In this document: piece by piece, positions 13,046 to 26,400 of the stretch
Layout of the letters: every line of letters begins with the position of its first letter
Position numbering within the stretch: position 1 is the stretch's first letter
Assembly (NCBI GenBank): GCA_037954235.1
Contig: JBBMOA010000004.1
Coordinates: 12,887,101 to 12,951,100, forward strand
Length of the DNA stretch: 64,000 nt
Reading direction: 5' to 3'
DNA from: Aulostomus chinensis
Lineage: Eukaryota; Chordata; Actinopteri; Syngnathiformes; Aulostomidae
Made by a program: the position numbers and the translations under genes
The notes under the pieces: generated by a model
Told to the model about the DNA's origin: nothing
What the model saw: only the letters and a program-made list of their open reading frames with translations
Databases searched by the model: none

Positions 13046-13855
13046 CAACAATCCCGGTCAATACAGAACCTCCTCTAGTCTATCGGAATTCCTGATGGAA
13101 GGGGAAAAGAATCCCAGGGAATAACGTGATCCTCCCACATGTTACGCCCTACTGATGAAATCATCGTTATTGTATTTTGGATTTGTATATTTTTGAGAAA
13201 TTCTTTGAGGCCACTTGTCTTGGTGTTGAAAATGGTGTGGGTTGTGGTCGGTATGACCTATTATGGGCACTTTGGAAGAAAATGTATGAACGGATTTTTG
13301 ATTATTCCGTACACTGCCTTCTTGGAGGAGGCGTGTGCCCCTGGGAGCTTTCTAGTTTACTACTTTAATCGCTGGAGGAATTCAGCTTTCTGCTGCACAG
13401 TATTATGAAAGATTCTCTGCTACTGGAACTGATTGTCACAACAGGAGTGAGCAGACTACCCTCGCTGTTCCTACTGTGTTTCCACCTTCACATCTTAATG
13501 GCTGTGGCTGACCTGTCAGATTGCCTGTTGATCAATAGCTGTGCTCAAGTGTTCTCAAAGGATGAGACAGAAATGGACGAAGAAAAGGCATCAACACAAT
13601 ACAATCTATCCCCAGTGTGCGTGCCCTTTTCTTTATTCACACTGTAAACATTGTGTTGTTGATGACACCAGTGATAAAACAAGATGTCAACTCACATTTT
13701 CTGCCTTTACTCATCACCCGGGCTCTTTTGTCTTTGTCTGCGGCCGCTGCGAGCAGATGACGAGGGCCACTCGAGAGTTGAGCCTCTTCACCAGCCTGAT
13801 ACTTCCTGAATAGAACACTGTGTCGGGAGAGCTGCAGAGACTGTGTCGGCGCTGT

Positions 13856-13882
13856 GAGAGAGAGAGAGAGAGAGAGAGAGAG
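13856..13882. repeat. (GA)n microsatellite
   Basis: About thirteen GA units. Confidence 0.9.
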
Positions 13883-14855
13883 TGCAAGAATGGAAAATTG
13901 AGCACATGCACTTCAAAAGTAGGAGGCTGGGATTCAATCAAAAGAGGCCTCAGCTGATCAATTGGAATCAAATGAAAGGATGGATTAGGTATGAGGAATT
14001 ATACTGTATATGGTGCTGGATGAAGAGTTAGGACGATGATAATAGAGGGGAACCCCTTTTTTAAGAGGAACTATTGATCTATCACCAAAGAATGATTTAT
14101 TTTCGATGCCCAGAGTGTGAAATACTCTCACCTTGATTTTTGTTAAATTAATGACTTGTTAGCTGTGGGCCATGGCTGCTGAGGCCAGAGGGTATTCTCA
14201 TAATTTACTCCACACCACTCTGTATTTCTGTATTTTCACTGACCTTGATTCAAGGAAAGCTCTTCACTAAATCAGGGCTTACGCCTGCTAATACACCAAG
14301 GTTTGACCTTGCTCTGCAGGTGCGCGCAGTTTCATACTGGTAATTGTTATTGTTTTAAAGTCATGACCCTCGATTTACCCGCATCGTTTTCACCAAGGCA
14401 TGAGAGTGAAGTTGACAAACAGCCACACCTGCAAACGATTTTCTCTTCTGACTTTTTAACCTCACTGTATATGGAATACTGGATTTAATGTATAGGACTC
14501 CGTGTACTCATTCTGCTGCAAAAATGTTAAAATGCAAAATTGCCTACACCTGGATACACCCAGTGGAGGAGAAGAGCACGAGAATCTGAGGAAGCCATGT
14601 GTGAAACTTGTTTACTCCTCTTTTAATGGAACTCAATAAGTTGTCAGGTGTGCACAGAAAGATTTGTTTGCTGCTCTCTGAGTTGGTTTTCAGCAAAGTT
14701 TTTTCATTCAAAAATTACTTATTCTGCACAAAAAAATTATGCACCCCATCTCTTTTGGCTCCTTTAAAAAATATGAAATAACATGAATAGTTATGTTTGC
14801 ATTTAAAGGTCAAATGGAAATGCAAATGAAGCAGTTTCTTCAACTGGTTTGGTGC

Positions 14856-14873
14856 GGGGGGGGGGGGGGGGGG
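14856..14873. repeat. Poly-G run (18 bases)
   Basis: An uninterrupted G run. Its exact length is likely to vary or be miscounted in sequencing. Confidence 0.85.
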
Positions 14874-16110
14874 CAATGCTATGTGCCAGTCCAGATACGC
14901 TCGTCCGATCTACTCCCTTTCCCTTTGCCCATTCTCATGGAGGGTCTGACGCATTACTTCATGGTAATGGAGCATTCGTCAAAGCTGACTACCCTCACTG
15001 CCTGGAGCTCTTGGTGCAACAAGTTAATGGAGAATGGATCAGAACCATTTAGGTTCCATCATGTTAAATTGTTAAATATATTTCATAGTGCCTTCATCAT
15101 GGACTGTGTGGCGATGGTAAAACCTAACCCCAACAGCGTTTATCTTACAACGGAGGCCTTGCTTGCACTGTCTTGTGGATGTTTTGCAGTTATGACAACT
15201 CTTCCAAAGACTAAAGCCCTCATAAGGCGAGGGACCAAACTTTAAAAAAAAAAAAAAAAAAAAAAGATTTACGAGCGGTAAATGCACCCAAACATGCTTA
15301 AATGTAACAACAGTGAAAATGTCAAGCGCCGAGCTTTTTACTCCACCCCCCCCCCCCCTTAATAAGCAAGTGTTTGGGAGACGCTCACCGTGGAAGGTGA
15401 GCGGTCAGGGGATTGCCGCAAAGTTTCAAATACCCAGGAAGATCCTGGCAGCAGAAACAGCTTTGCTACAAAAATTTTCCACTTCAGAGCGTGATAAAAA
15501 AAAAAAGGTTTTGTTTTTTTTACTCCATCTCCTATTTCGCGCATTTATGCCTTGGCAAATATACTTCAAAATGCAGCAATTATTTGCCACATTCTGTGAA
15601 TATCTTGTTACGGCAAGCCTTTAACGATTGCCACCCTTGATACTGAACAGCCGTCTCACTGGGTCAAATGTCGTTTAAGTGATTCAAATTGAATAATATA
15701 TGAACTCTTAATACTTTTGCAAGCATTTGAATCCACACTCACTGATGTCAGATTATTGAGGTCACCCCTCTTTCACACTGCGACCCATAATGGAGCCTTT
15801 AGACCTCCTGTTTGGGATTTATATGTGCATTATTTAACGCAGCAGTGTGTGATACAGTAACCTACTAGAAGAGGCTATTTTTAACACCAATTACCACCCC
15901 TTCCTTCTCCCTTGGAGGGAGACACAAGCCAGGAGAGCAATATTCATGTGAGGAGAATGGAGGAGCTTTTTATCGTATGCTGCTCCCCCACCTCCTCCTC
16001 CCCTCCAAGCCCTGACTCCTCCTCTGTTGATCAGTGGACAATATCTCGGCTATATTTGAGTGCAGGAGGTGGCATCTCTTTTGCCTTTCTTCTTCTCCTG
16101 AGCTCAATTA

Positions 16111-16111
<1 letters not shown>

Positions 16112-16183
<72 letters not shown>
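16112..16183. repeat. (CA)n microsatellite
   Basis: About 36 uninterrupted CA units, one of the longest simple repeats of the window and a likely polymorphic marker. Confidence 0.97.
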
Positions 16184-16185
<2 letters not shown>

Positions 16186-16189
16186 CCAG

Positions 16190-18250
16190 GAATACATGCA
16201 CAAACCAGATAACAATGCAATTCCTCAATATAGGCACTATCGCAGGTTCAAGGCCAACCGCGTTAAGAGCTTCACACGCCTCAGTCTTGAATTAGCAACA
16301 AGTGGTCGTCATTAGTGCCTCCTAATACGGCCAGAAAGGTGAATCTTCCGGGACTCGCTCACACCAGGGAAACCGCAGCCCTATTTTAAGAATCATTCAT
16401 CGTTGCCGCTCCTCCTCCTCCTCGTCTTCCTTTAGATCGCAAAACGTAACCTGGCACTGTGAAATAGTCAGGTGGGCACAGACCGATAAGGATTAAGAGA
16501 CGATAACGACTCTGGGGGGGGGGGGCTTGTATCAGTCAAATTAGTACATTAATGGTTATAAGGTCAGGTCCTGGTGCTTTTAAAAGACAGGTCATGCTTT
16601 TAACACAGCCACAAGCTTTCTGTCTATGCGATAGGAGCTTAAGCTTAAAGGTTTCACCCCCAACCCCAAGCTGCAGGGAGGTAGTCCAACAGAATGAGGG
16701 CCAGTGGGGGAAGTATTGCCATTCATACCACATGATATGATTTTATATTTATGTTATTTATAAGAAGAGAATACACAAATCATACATTACTTCCTTTCTC
16801 TTAGTAGCCGCAGTAATTACACACATATTTTCCAATATTAAGACGGCAGAGGAGAAATACACATAAGTATGAAGCTTTTTTTTAACTTTAGCATTAATTG
16901 TAATAATTATTCTCAACAGTTTTACAAAGACTCATTTGAAAATAGAGCCCCATTTCCTGCGAGGCTATCCAAAAAAGAAAATGCATCAAAGCATTTTGTT
17001 TTGCACCGAAGCATTTAAGTGTTCAGTGGTTTTGCAGTAGCTCGAAGTGGAAAAGTCAATATAAAATATGAAAATAAACCACAACATATTACTAAATAGA
17101 TAAAAGATGATGTTAAAAATAGAGTTTAAAATGGCATTTCAAGAGTGGTGTCGCAGGTCCAACTGAAACGGGACCGAAAGGAGGGAAAACAGGATGTGTC
17201 CCAAGTTACTCATCACATAACGTTAGCTCAAGCTTAGCTAAAGCCCTGGTGGTATACACTGTCTATGCATTATGCTTAAGGTAGAGACAAAATCTTGCGC
17301 TCCGGGTGAAGTGGTCATCTCTAAAATTCCTTCAAAATACCTTTAAGCAAGTTGGCCTGTAATCACAATATTCTGGGGGAACTAAAAAGGCTTTGAGGTA
17401 GCAAACAGCCAAAGACACACTGACGCACCATTTTTGCCTTCTAGCTAACGAATGTATCTTATATCGGTATACACAATCGGGTTACTCAAATTTTTTTTTT
17501 ACCAATATTCATAAACTTTCCACATCTGTGTGGACAATTTTGTAACTTTATATTCTCTAATAACACAAGATAAACAGACAAATCCAAGTCAAATGTCTAC
17601 CATTATGTATTCAGCTACACATAATGACAAGTAAGGTAGCGGTTGATACTAAACTGAGTTAATATAACCAAGAGATTTTTCTCTATCGAACCAAAACCAA
17701 ATCACACACCTGAACACTCTAATTCAGGTATTTGTGAAACTAATTTCAAACACATTTCAAAATTTTTCTGACATTGCTCATTTGTTTCTTCACAGGTCTG
17801 GAAAATTTCATGACTTCAAGGTTTTTCATATACTCTCAAAAATCGATTGAGGGCTGGATGTGATGATGGTTTTGTTAAGCGCATGACCTCATTGCGTTTT
17901 GACAAACATTACACAGAAATTCAATTTATACACTATTTTTTTCTTTTTTGCAGTATTGTTGAACGATATGACCAAAATCCCAACAAATATGATGAAAAAT
18001 GCAATTTTTTTCCCCCAGTGCGAATATGTAGACTATTAACATGCAACATGAGCATGACAAAATATTGTCAGAGTCAAGAAAAGCCTGACTTTTGACCTCT
18101 GAGGCTGTCTTTTTGCCTGGAAATCGGTCCAACACTGACTCAAAAACATACACTGGTGCTGCAATGGTTCACATTCATACGGCTGCACACCTAATTTATG
18201 TGTATATGTCTGCATACATACATGTCACAGTTCAGAATTTCAAATATGGC
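16190..18250. other. Non-coding stretch, no gene seen
   Basis: AT-rich with no exon-like segment recognised. It includes a poly-G run at 16514-16525 and a T run near 17491-17500. Confidence 0.55.
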
Positions 18251-18256
18251 TCTCAC

Positions 18257-18350
18257 CTGCCTGCTTGCACCATGTTGCGGATGAAATGTCGGGCGGTATG
18301 ACAGGAGCAGGTGGATATTATGCTGGTGGGGCAAACGTGGTAACCAAGGC
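18257..18350 (-). other. Candidate internal exon, gene unknown
   Basis: On the minus strand a strong pyrimidine tract (about 18355-18385) leads into CCCGCAG just above 18350. Below 18257 follows an AG|GTGAG donor. The 94-bp segment between is open in two frames. One frame reads, after two leading bases, LGYHVCPTSIISTCSCHTA and then RHFIRNMVQAG, with three cysteines and an amphipathic end. I do not recognise the protein. Partner exons were not found, so it could also be an untranslated or lncRNA exon, or chance. Confidence 0.3.
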
Positions 18351-19785
18351 CTGCGGGAGAGAAAGACAGAGAGGAGGTAGGGAAATATTAACAGGGGATT
18401 AAACTGATGGTGACAGCAGAAAATGGCAGCTCACTCCAACATGCTGCTTATGGGTGTATTTGTGTGGAGACCAGAGACGAAATACTGAGATGGTGTGTCA
18501 CTGAAAGTGCTTGTAAGATATTTTGTTGGAACTTTGTCATCACTTTCCCTTCTTTGGGTTCCGCTCACCTACTTAATTTAATAGCATAATGATGTCGGCT
18601 TTATTCAGCCAGGCTGTCACCGCTGACAGAAGATTTACGCAGAGATTAGATTTTGACACTCATGTCCTGCAATTTGCAAAAAAAAAAAGAAAAGAGAATC
18701 ATTTATCTCCTAAAGCTTGTTTTAAATTATACAGTTTCTGTATGAAAAAGGCATTGTCTCTGATCTGTTTAACTCTATAACTTTATTTGCAGAAATCTGG
18801 GATGCTTTACAAGCAATCAGACAACTCATAAAACAACGATAAATTGACTCTACAAACAACGAACAAAAAAAGAGCAAAGACCGTTTTCACTGCTGTCAGA
18901 AGGAAGCCATTAGCCGAAATTTACCACAACAACTGCGGCCCAACAGAACGCAAACATTATACACTTCCATTTAATGGCTTCTTCGACATATTTATGATTA
19001 ATAGATTGTAAACTTCATATTTCTTCTGCTGTGTTTCTTGCAGAATAAACCAAGCCAATTAAGTAGTAATAAAGTAATAAATCAAAGCATGTTCAAATTT
19101 CAAATCCTCCTCCTATCAAAAATGTGCTTGCTAATTGTTCTTTTTTTTTTTTTTGGCTTCGCTGTGCAGAATGATGAATGATTATCAGATAGATGATTTG
19201 TACGTTCAATTAAAATGCTCTTGGCTTGACTGCTTTACCTGTTACAGAATTGATAAAGTCACCCAGCAGCAAAATCTTTCCAATTCTTCACGAGTGTTTC
19301 CAGTAATTTCCAGAGTCCTGAACCGAAAATAACATTTGAGCTTGGAGGCACAAATACGCTTGGCATGCATGTAGTTGAAAAAGGAAGTTACCAACAGGAA
19401 GTGATTGCAAAAAACAACAACAACAACAAAAAAGGAAATGATCATGTTGGGGTGAAAACTGCGGGGGCCCTCTAGTGGTGGGATGAGCATCACTAAATGA
19501 CACTTCATAAATATTTTACAGAAAACACATAAAGTAGATCAATAAATAAAATTATAACTAAAAACGAAAGTTTATAGTTGAAATGGTGCTTCCAAAAAAA
19601 ATAACAAATACTGCGTGGTACTGGTATGGGTATTTGACAAACAGTTAAATAATTACACGTTTAAAGGAAGAGATTTTAGTTTGTTAAAAATAACGGAAAA
19701 TTAGGTTCTAAACATCAGACATTCCTTTTACTCTCAGAGGAACATGTGATCATTTCAGATTAGATGGGACAACACGGGTTGAGGG
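18351..19785. other. Non-coding stretch, no gene seen
   Basis: No gene recognised. It contains a T run near 19141-19154, an ACA/CAA run near 19411-19428 and a CTCF-like motif at 19467-19478, listed separately. Confidence 0.5.
19467..19478 (-). promoter_or_regulatory. CTCF-like core motif
   Basis: The minus strand reads CCACTAGAGGGC, an exact fit to the known vertebrate CTCF core CCASYAGRKGGC. A 12-base match arises by chance at low frequency, and such sites also travel in repeats, so occupancy is not implied. Confidence 0.35.
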
Positions 19786-19789
19786 AAAG

Positions 19790-20130
19790 CTTGTGGCGGG
19801 AGTTAAAATACAAATAAATGAAACATCCCTAAAAACATCAGGTTTCCTCACCAGATTTAACGTTTCGTAAAGTCCCGCAAAAAAAACTATTACGTTTTGT
19901 CTCCAGAACAAAAGCTGCAAATATCCAAATGTTTCATTAGAAACATTCGGGAAATTAACAGCCGCAAAAATCCTAAAATCTCTACAAAAACCATCCAGTT
20001 TTGTTGCCCGAATAAGAGCGGAGCTGTCCTCACACCTAAGATGCTGAAAATACAAGTCTTTTTCCCCAGATTAATGGCTATAAACGTCCTCAAATTCGCT
20101 AAACCACCTGGATTATTTTTGCCCAGTAAT
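19790..20130 (-). repeat. Degenerate tandem-repeat family, locus 1
   Basis: Read on the minus strand, units of about 55-65 bases recur with the core pattern GGAcATTTGCrGCTkTTrtTCTGGcaACAAAAC followed by a T-rich GTTTTT block. Examples lie near 19905-19935 and 19985-20015. The same units occur at 37690-38090 (+) and 36955-37210 (-). Short open frames here derive from the repeat. The units are strongly diverged from one another, so the array is old. Confidence 0.5.
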
Positions 20131-20139
20131 AGGCTGTGA

Positions 20140-20699
20140 AAATCCTCTTTTCTTTTGTGCAAAATTCTTTCTTAAAAGTACACCGGCGAGTACATAATCA
20201 GAGGCATCAGAGACCTTTTCACCCTCTCAACTTGACCTTTTATATCCATTTTCTTTTCTTAAACATCCACTTCTCCCCTCTTTGTGCTTCCATAACCAAA
20301 GGCAGATTTGTGAGACTGTATACAGGTGTAAAAAAAAAAAAAATCCCACATTTTCCCTCTAAACCACGTCAAACTCTTTTAGTCTTCACGCGCAGTCGGA
20401 GGAGACGTCATGGAGGAATGGCGCCCGCATGGTTTGATCCTCCTTTTGCTGCCCTATATGTTCAAACAATCTCCGCCTCATTTTTACCGGCTCTCCCTTT
20501 TGCCCCCGTCAAGAACCCTCGAGGGATTGTCAGACCTCACATATCATTAAGCTACATGTATCAGGGAAGAAATGGAAACAGCGGGGGGGGGGGGGGGGTG
20601 CTCCAATCCGATGGCCCTTCTCTGTATGCCGCCACTGATTTCTCCCTCCAGGTGCACAGATGAAGAAGAGACTCACGACATTGCTCACCGGCTTTGTTT
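20140..20699. other. Non-coding stretch, no gene seen
   Basis: An open frame of about 175 codons crosses this stretch but includes poly-A (20328-20343) and poly-G (20583-20598) runs and shows no domain. It is not called as a gene. Confidence 0.45.
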
Positions 20700-20935
20700 T
20701 AAGTGCAGAACTTGAAAGGCTTCAGCCTCTCCCCCCTGTTAATTAGGCAATTGAGAGATCTGAGGCGTGGGGGTAATTTGGGTTAAAACAGCAACGCGTG
20801 TCAGGCATTTATCCGAATGGCATTTGCCATCCACAACAAAGGTAGGGGGCAGCTGTGATCTGAAAGCAAGCTCTTTCAATATTTCCTACGCCGGCGTTTA
20901 TTAGAGGGTGATGAGCGGACAGGCTGACTTCCCCG
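20700..20935. promoter_or_regulatory. Candidate conserved regulatory element
   Basis: A non-repetitive segment with GTTAATTAGGCAATTGA (homeodomain-type cores), an ACAAAGG SOX/TCF-type core near 20837 and a CAGCTG E-box near 20850. Motif clustering of this kind is common in vertebrate developmental enhancers. The call rests on motif density only. Confidence 0.25.
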
Positions 20936-23900
20936 GGTACGTGCTGTTCCCTGTTCTCAATATGCCCCAGTAATGAATTGGATCTGAATGAAAGCTACAG
21001 TTACATTAGCTGATATACTTTCTTTCAGCTTCAGATTCCCCCCCCCCCCTCCCTTCCCCCCCCCTGCAATTCATTTGGAGGTGCAGTCGCGAGAAAACAC
21101 GCAAGCGGGGGAAAAAAACTAAACAATGATTGATATTAATGGATTTTGCTGCGGGAAAAATGAACCAAGTTCATTAAATAACAATGAGAGAGCATCACAA
21201 TGTAACTTCAAACGATCCCTTTATGAGTAGGCTGGCTTATTTATTTATTTTTTGTGTGTCACACAAGCGCAGCAGTCCTTTAATAACTTCTCAGTTATTC
21301 ATAAAACTTAACCTTGGACAAACCTTGTTTTCAAATAAATTCATTTAAGGCACCAGGAAACCAAGGAAGGAGGGAGTTTGAACCGTGTTTCACTCTTTGC
21401 TCCACTAATTCGCTTTTGCCTGGATTGACACAAGTGACATTTCCGCCCAAACGTCTTGGCTGTTGAATCTCTTTAATAAGGTTGACTTGCATATTTGGTC
21501 TTCCTCATATCAGCGTTACCGATTGGATACAGGTGAATTCTCCTTCATGTGTTTCCTTTCAGCTGCGGGAATTGTATTGTCCGACCTGTTCAACACATTC
21601 TACTACGGAACACATACTGGAGTTTGTCGATGCCTAAAATCTCAAACTAGTCCTTCCAACACAGACAACCACAGAAATCGCATGTTCCAACCCTCCGAAA
21701 ATGCAAAAGCACGTCACGTGGCTTATGCTAAATGACATTTTCTGATGTTTTTCGGTGGTTGGTCAAGGTTTGGCTGCAACTGTGGTTTGTGCAGGACACT
21801 TGCCGCTGGAAACAGGAAGCAAACGCCACCGCAGTGACTGTGAAAACATCCATTCACCGGCAGCAACAGAAAACCTCTGTCACCGTTCTGTTCAGACATT
21901 TTACGCTCCATTTCCACACAGCTTTGTCTCGTGTCGATCAATGCCTGTAATAATGATGCCCCCTTCTGTTTAAGTGAGTGAACTGTATCTCTTTATGCAG
22001 GGGGGGAAACATCACCTGCTAGCAAACAGGCTAACTACCGCTTGTTAGCCACAAGTGAGTTGCTAATTTTGAGCTAGCACACTGTTTATATTGGTCTCTA
22101 CAATATCCGCCATAAAAGGAATGTTTTTCATCCCACCTGACACATATGCCGAATCCGGGGAAAAAAAGGAAAAGATTTTGGCAAAAAGGTGGGGTTTGTT
22201 TTTTCCTGGTTTGGATCAAACCTTTTGTCAATTCCTGTTTTATTTTGAAATGTCTTGTGTCTTCGCTTGCCTTACTTCCTGTGCCTCCTCAGGTCAGCTG
22301 ATGTCCAATTTTAGTTTCTTGTTGCAAACAACGAAACAGCAAATCTCTGTTAGCCATTAGCAATTAGCATTGAACATCAGACTCCTGTGCCGTCTCACTT
22401 TAGATTTCTGTCCTCTGCTTTCCTGTAGAGGGCAGCGGTCAGTTAAAGGTGATTCTCACCTCCTGTAAGTACAATATAACCTTGTCTTGTTCATTTCTCT
22501 AGGAAGAAAAGTCTCGTGGCTTTGTCAACACCAACTCATATTAAAAAAACAACCACAATTTACTGAAATCTCGCTTTTAGTTCACAGATTTATTTTAAAA
22601 AATTTGGGATTCTGCATATTTCATAATGAGCCTCCTCAGCCAGTAAATACCAATATATTTCTAACTCCCTAGTCTGTTATCCATGCTTTACATTAAACAA
22701 GTTTAATCTCCTTATCCGAGCTGAGATAACGACGTGAGGCACCCTCCAGTGCCACAGAAGACATTTTTCCAAAGACAGGCTGAGTATTATTGCTTTTGAC
22801 TACAGTGAATTTATCTTGATGTGTAAAAATCGGTGGATTTCCTTTAACGAAAAGGTCTCCTTCATGGTTCATTACATGCATCTCTCCCCCTTTGCTGCTT
22901 TACAGAGGATAAATAGTATTATTACAACCGCAAGATGTCCCGTATCTGTACAAGCCATTTCAGCAAAAGACTGAGGCGAGGTTGTTGTTTTTTTCTCTAG
23001 TGGCTTATCGGACTTTTAAAGGGTAAATTGCAGTGCCGTTGTGCACAAACACAGAAGGATGGCACGTTAAAGAAGAACCAAAATAAAGTGTAACACGTTG
23101 GCAGCGTCTCTGTGCAGCTGTACATCTCCAAGTCTGCGATGCTACCGGAGGGATTACCACTACGTCTGTAAAAGATGCTCCCTCATTTCATGTATTTATC
23201 TCCCACAGGTTTGGGTTGAGATCTGACAATTTGAATATGATTCACGTCATCTTAATCTGTTGTTTATTTTAACACTTGTTTAAAGGTTTTTTTTTTTCTC
23301 CCTTTGGTTTGTTTCCCCATTTGTATACCGACACTGCATCCCAAATATCAGGTTTCCTGTCCTGCTTCATACAGCTGTAGGCTACCAGAAGGTGATGCTC
23401 TCTAATTTTTTATTCAGTTTGTCAGGGCTTTGGAGAACATTAGGAGCCCTCGGCAGGGACCTATCAGTTCTGCTTCTGCCTGTGGTTCCTGGTGCCTTAA
23501 CTTTTCACCACCACAATATTGATAGAAAAACAACATTACGCTGAAAAGCAGGCCGTGGTTTGTTTTTTCTTTCACCCTTTGATGAATGTGATGCCTCATT
23601 TTCCCATGAAACATTTGTATATCTCATAAATTATGGATAATCTTTCAAATTTCCGGCAATGTCATTGCTCGTATACCGACGGCCAGCGAGCGATCTGTAC
23701 CCAAGCATGTTTCTCATCTAAAGGCCAGTTGCTTTGGCTAGCGTCATCGCTCCATAGGGAGGGAACACCTCCTTGGCCCTGGCACGGTTGCCAGTGGTAC
23801 ATGCAGCAAGTGATCACACTCAGAACCATAAAATGTTCCGTATAAGCAATTTAAGTTGCTTTTCTTCCGCTTGCAGCTGCTTGTTTGCAATTAAACCAGT

Positions 23901-25589
23901 AGAACCCAAATTTAGAACCCGATATTGGACTCCTGCAAGATTACTCTCAATCCATCGCATTCCTGTGAAGTATTAAACCCGGTGATTGTGATCCTGTACG
24001 GTTCAAACAAACCTGGTCCAGTGTCAGCACGGGAGATGATGACAAGCTCGGGGAGCGCTTACCTCCACCAGGGCATCCTTGGCCAAACCCAACCCAACTG
24101 ATCTTCCCCAAATTTAATGGGTTCTTTCTTCACTTTTGCTTCTCCCAAATGTAAAATTTGGCAATAGTCAACCTAATTGTTATGACGTAACTTTGCTAAC
24201 AGACAAAAGAGAGAAAGTTGACAATCACACTCGCGTCGTGACACCAGAGTATTCATTTTGTAGGATAAACTACAAAGGTCGTCGAAATATGATGCAGGTC
24301 TCCCAAAGGGGGGACTCAGGAGTTTCAGTGGAGGCCCATGAAAATTCCTTATCGAAGGACATCACGGAGAGCAGCCTAAAATAATATGTGATTTGGATAA
24401 AGACAAATTTAAGAGGTACATTATTCAGTAGAATTTTTTTTTCTACTTTCCAAGAGCCAGAAACTAATAAATGACGCAGGACAGACTGTCTTCATTTATC
24501 GAATGCACGCTGAAATGATAAAACAGCAGTATTAGACGAGCTCAGTAGTTGGCTGTCCATGCATTTATTTAACATAATTATTCCAAAGGCATCCAGAAAT
24601 GAATTTGTTGTATAAGGAGGGTGTAAGGGGGCACTTGAGTCTGAGCTGGGAGTGTGGGTGGGCCATCATCTCAGACTTTGAAAACCCCTAAAACACAGTG
24701 AACAGAGACGGTCTGGATTGACAGAAGATTATGTGATTTATTTCTCCTTTCCATTCTATTCTTCAGTGCAAATTATGTTCACGGACCGCGAGGAGATAGT
24801 AAGTCAAGCGCTTTGCAAAGTATAGGTGGTGCTTACCCTGTATAATATTGATTCAAATCCACTATGAACACGAGGCAGAACACATTCCCCACTTGGACAC
24901 GATCCCAAACACATCGGCCTTTCATCTGAAACAGCCTCCGGCTAAAGGAAAGGGTGAGTTAAAATTTTTATGCAGAGCTAAACCAGGAAACTGTAAAAGC
25001 TGACTCTTCCCCTCAGAACACCCCTCCAATCCCAGAGGAGTCACGACTCTTGCTTGGGATGGCGTTGGGGTAAACAATGCTTCATTATGCCAATCTCCAG
25101 GCTTGACCACAGGCTAGAGGTTAATGTGTTAACGTGCTGACCCGGAGATTTTTCACAGCTGGTCAGCAGCCCTGTTCCGAGTAGCGTCCGTGCGCATGAA
25201 TACTCCAGCAGTTTGGCACGACGTCAAGTAGTTCATCTTATGCAATCATTAGGGAGGTGTCAGAGTTCACAGACAAATCACTTTGATCGCGGGAGGCTCA
25301 AGTCTAGATGGTTCTGCTTCGACTCAACATGAATGGGGTGTCGGTTCCCTAATTAGACAGGTACCATCAAAAGGCTTGGCTCAAGAAGTCTAATCTACAA
25401 AACCCAGCCTTGTGACTGGTTTACCTCCAAAATAACAAAAAAAACAGACTCGGACAGCTTTTTAACATCAAGAACCCCATTTTCTAAACTCTCTTTTCAT
25501 TAAACTTACATCATCTACTGGGACACCTCCTCTCTGAGAAAGCCACCTGTGTGTTTTCATGCCTCTGGCCCTTCAGGCAGCTTCTATCC
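20936..25589. other. Non-coding stretch, no gene seen
   Basis: No gene recognised. It has C-rich runs near 21040-21064 and a CTCF-like sequence CCTGTAGAGGGCAGC at 22422-22436 with one mismatch to the core. AT-rich filler makes up the rest. Confidence 0.5.
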
Positions 25590-25690
25590 AGACTGGCGCT
25601 TGCCATTAATGATTACCTGCCATGCCTGGCTGACAGATGAGTCTAATTAATTATACATGTAAACCAGGGTGTATTTTAAACAGAATTTTA
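25590..25690. promoter_or_regulatory. Candidate conserved regulatory element
   Basis: Unique-looking sequence containing GCCATTAATGATTACC and TCTAATTAATTATACATG, a cluster of ATTA/TAAT cores within 60 bases. It is a candidate homeodomain-bound enhancer, inferred from motif density. Confidence 0.25.
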
Positions 25691-26008
25691 CACTGAGTGA
25701 TACAGGTGTCAATCAAATCTGCCACGTCGCAGCCACGTCGGCGTGCCTGAGATGCTGTCATATCTGAGGCTGTAAGGAAGGCGGAAGCATGCGTATGAAA
25801 AGTGTAACAACCATTTGTCATCTCTCAATTTACAACTGGATGAAGGAAGAGTCGTGTTAGTCATCGCGGGAGGAGAGAGGAATCTTGAAGAATGAGGATT
25901 TCCATCTTATGAAATTGCATTTCTCTCCTTGACAGTTAGAAGAAAAGAGAATCTGGCAATGCCATTGTCATTTCAACATCAAACCTCATTTACTGAAAAC
26001 ACACTCTC

Positions 26009-26400
26009 CTTAAAGTGACACTGAACCCAAAAATTACAATTTGTTGATTAATTCCGCATGACTAGATATGTTGAATTCATCGACAAGTTGTTTTTTTTTT
26101 GCCGTTGTGCATAATGTTTGGTCAATCCAGAAATCCACTAATGCTAGCTACATACTTTTTGCTGGAAGCTAATGGAGACTTTGCTGGAAGCTAATGGAGA
26201 CTGTCGAATAGCAACCAGCAAAACTGTGCAAAGCATCGGTTTAAACTCAAAAACACATTACCCCGTACAACCAAAAGCTTCTTTGTTCAGTTCCATGCTT
26301 ACTCATCCACTAACACTTGTGCTAGAAAACTGCCTAATAAAAAAACAGTTCCTGTTTACATGCGTGACTAGCTAGCTGATTCTTCGTATACTCCCGCTGT
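26009..26400 (+). repeat. Dispersed repeat (unnamed family), copy 1
   Basis: The start, CTTAAAGTGACACTGAACCC plus an A-rich TTACAATTTGTT, resembles the sequence at 39148-39195 over about 45 bases. This suggests one dispersed family. Inside it, a 22-base phrase (GCTGGAAGCTAATGGAGACT) is repeated in tandem at 26161-26202. Its class (MITE or SINE) was not determined. Confidence 0.4.

Larger units (their letters stand above)
13046..16110. other. Non-coding stretch, no gene seen
   Basis: It holds a (GA)n run at 13856-13882, poly-G at 14856-14873, poly-A at 15243-15265 and poly-C at 15346-15358. A 150-codon open frame near 14793-15245 spans the poly-G run and has no recognisable domain. I do not call it a gene. 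Confidence 0.55.

Noticed and set aside
14793..15245. 150-codon open frame
   Set aside because: It runs through an 18-base poly-G tract giving a Gly run, has no domain, and an overlapping frame is equally open.
20136..20663. 175-codon open frame
   Set aside because: Crosses poly-A and poly-G runs and part of a degenerate repeat. No protein family resemblance.
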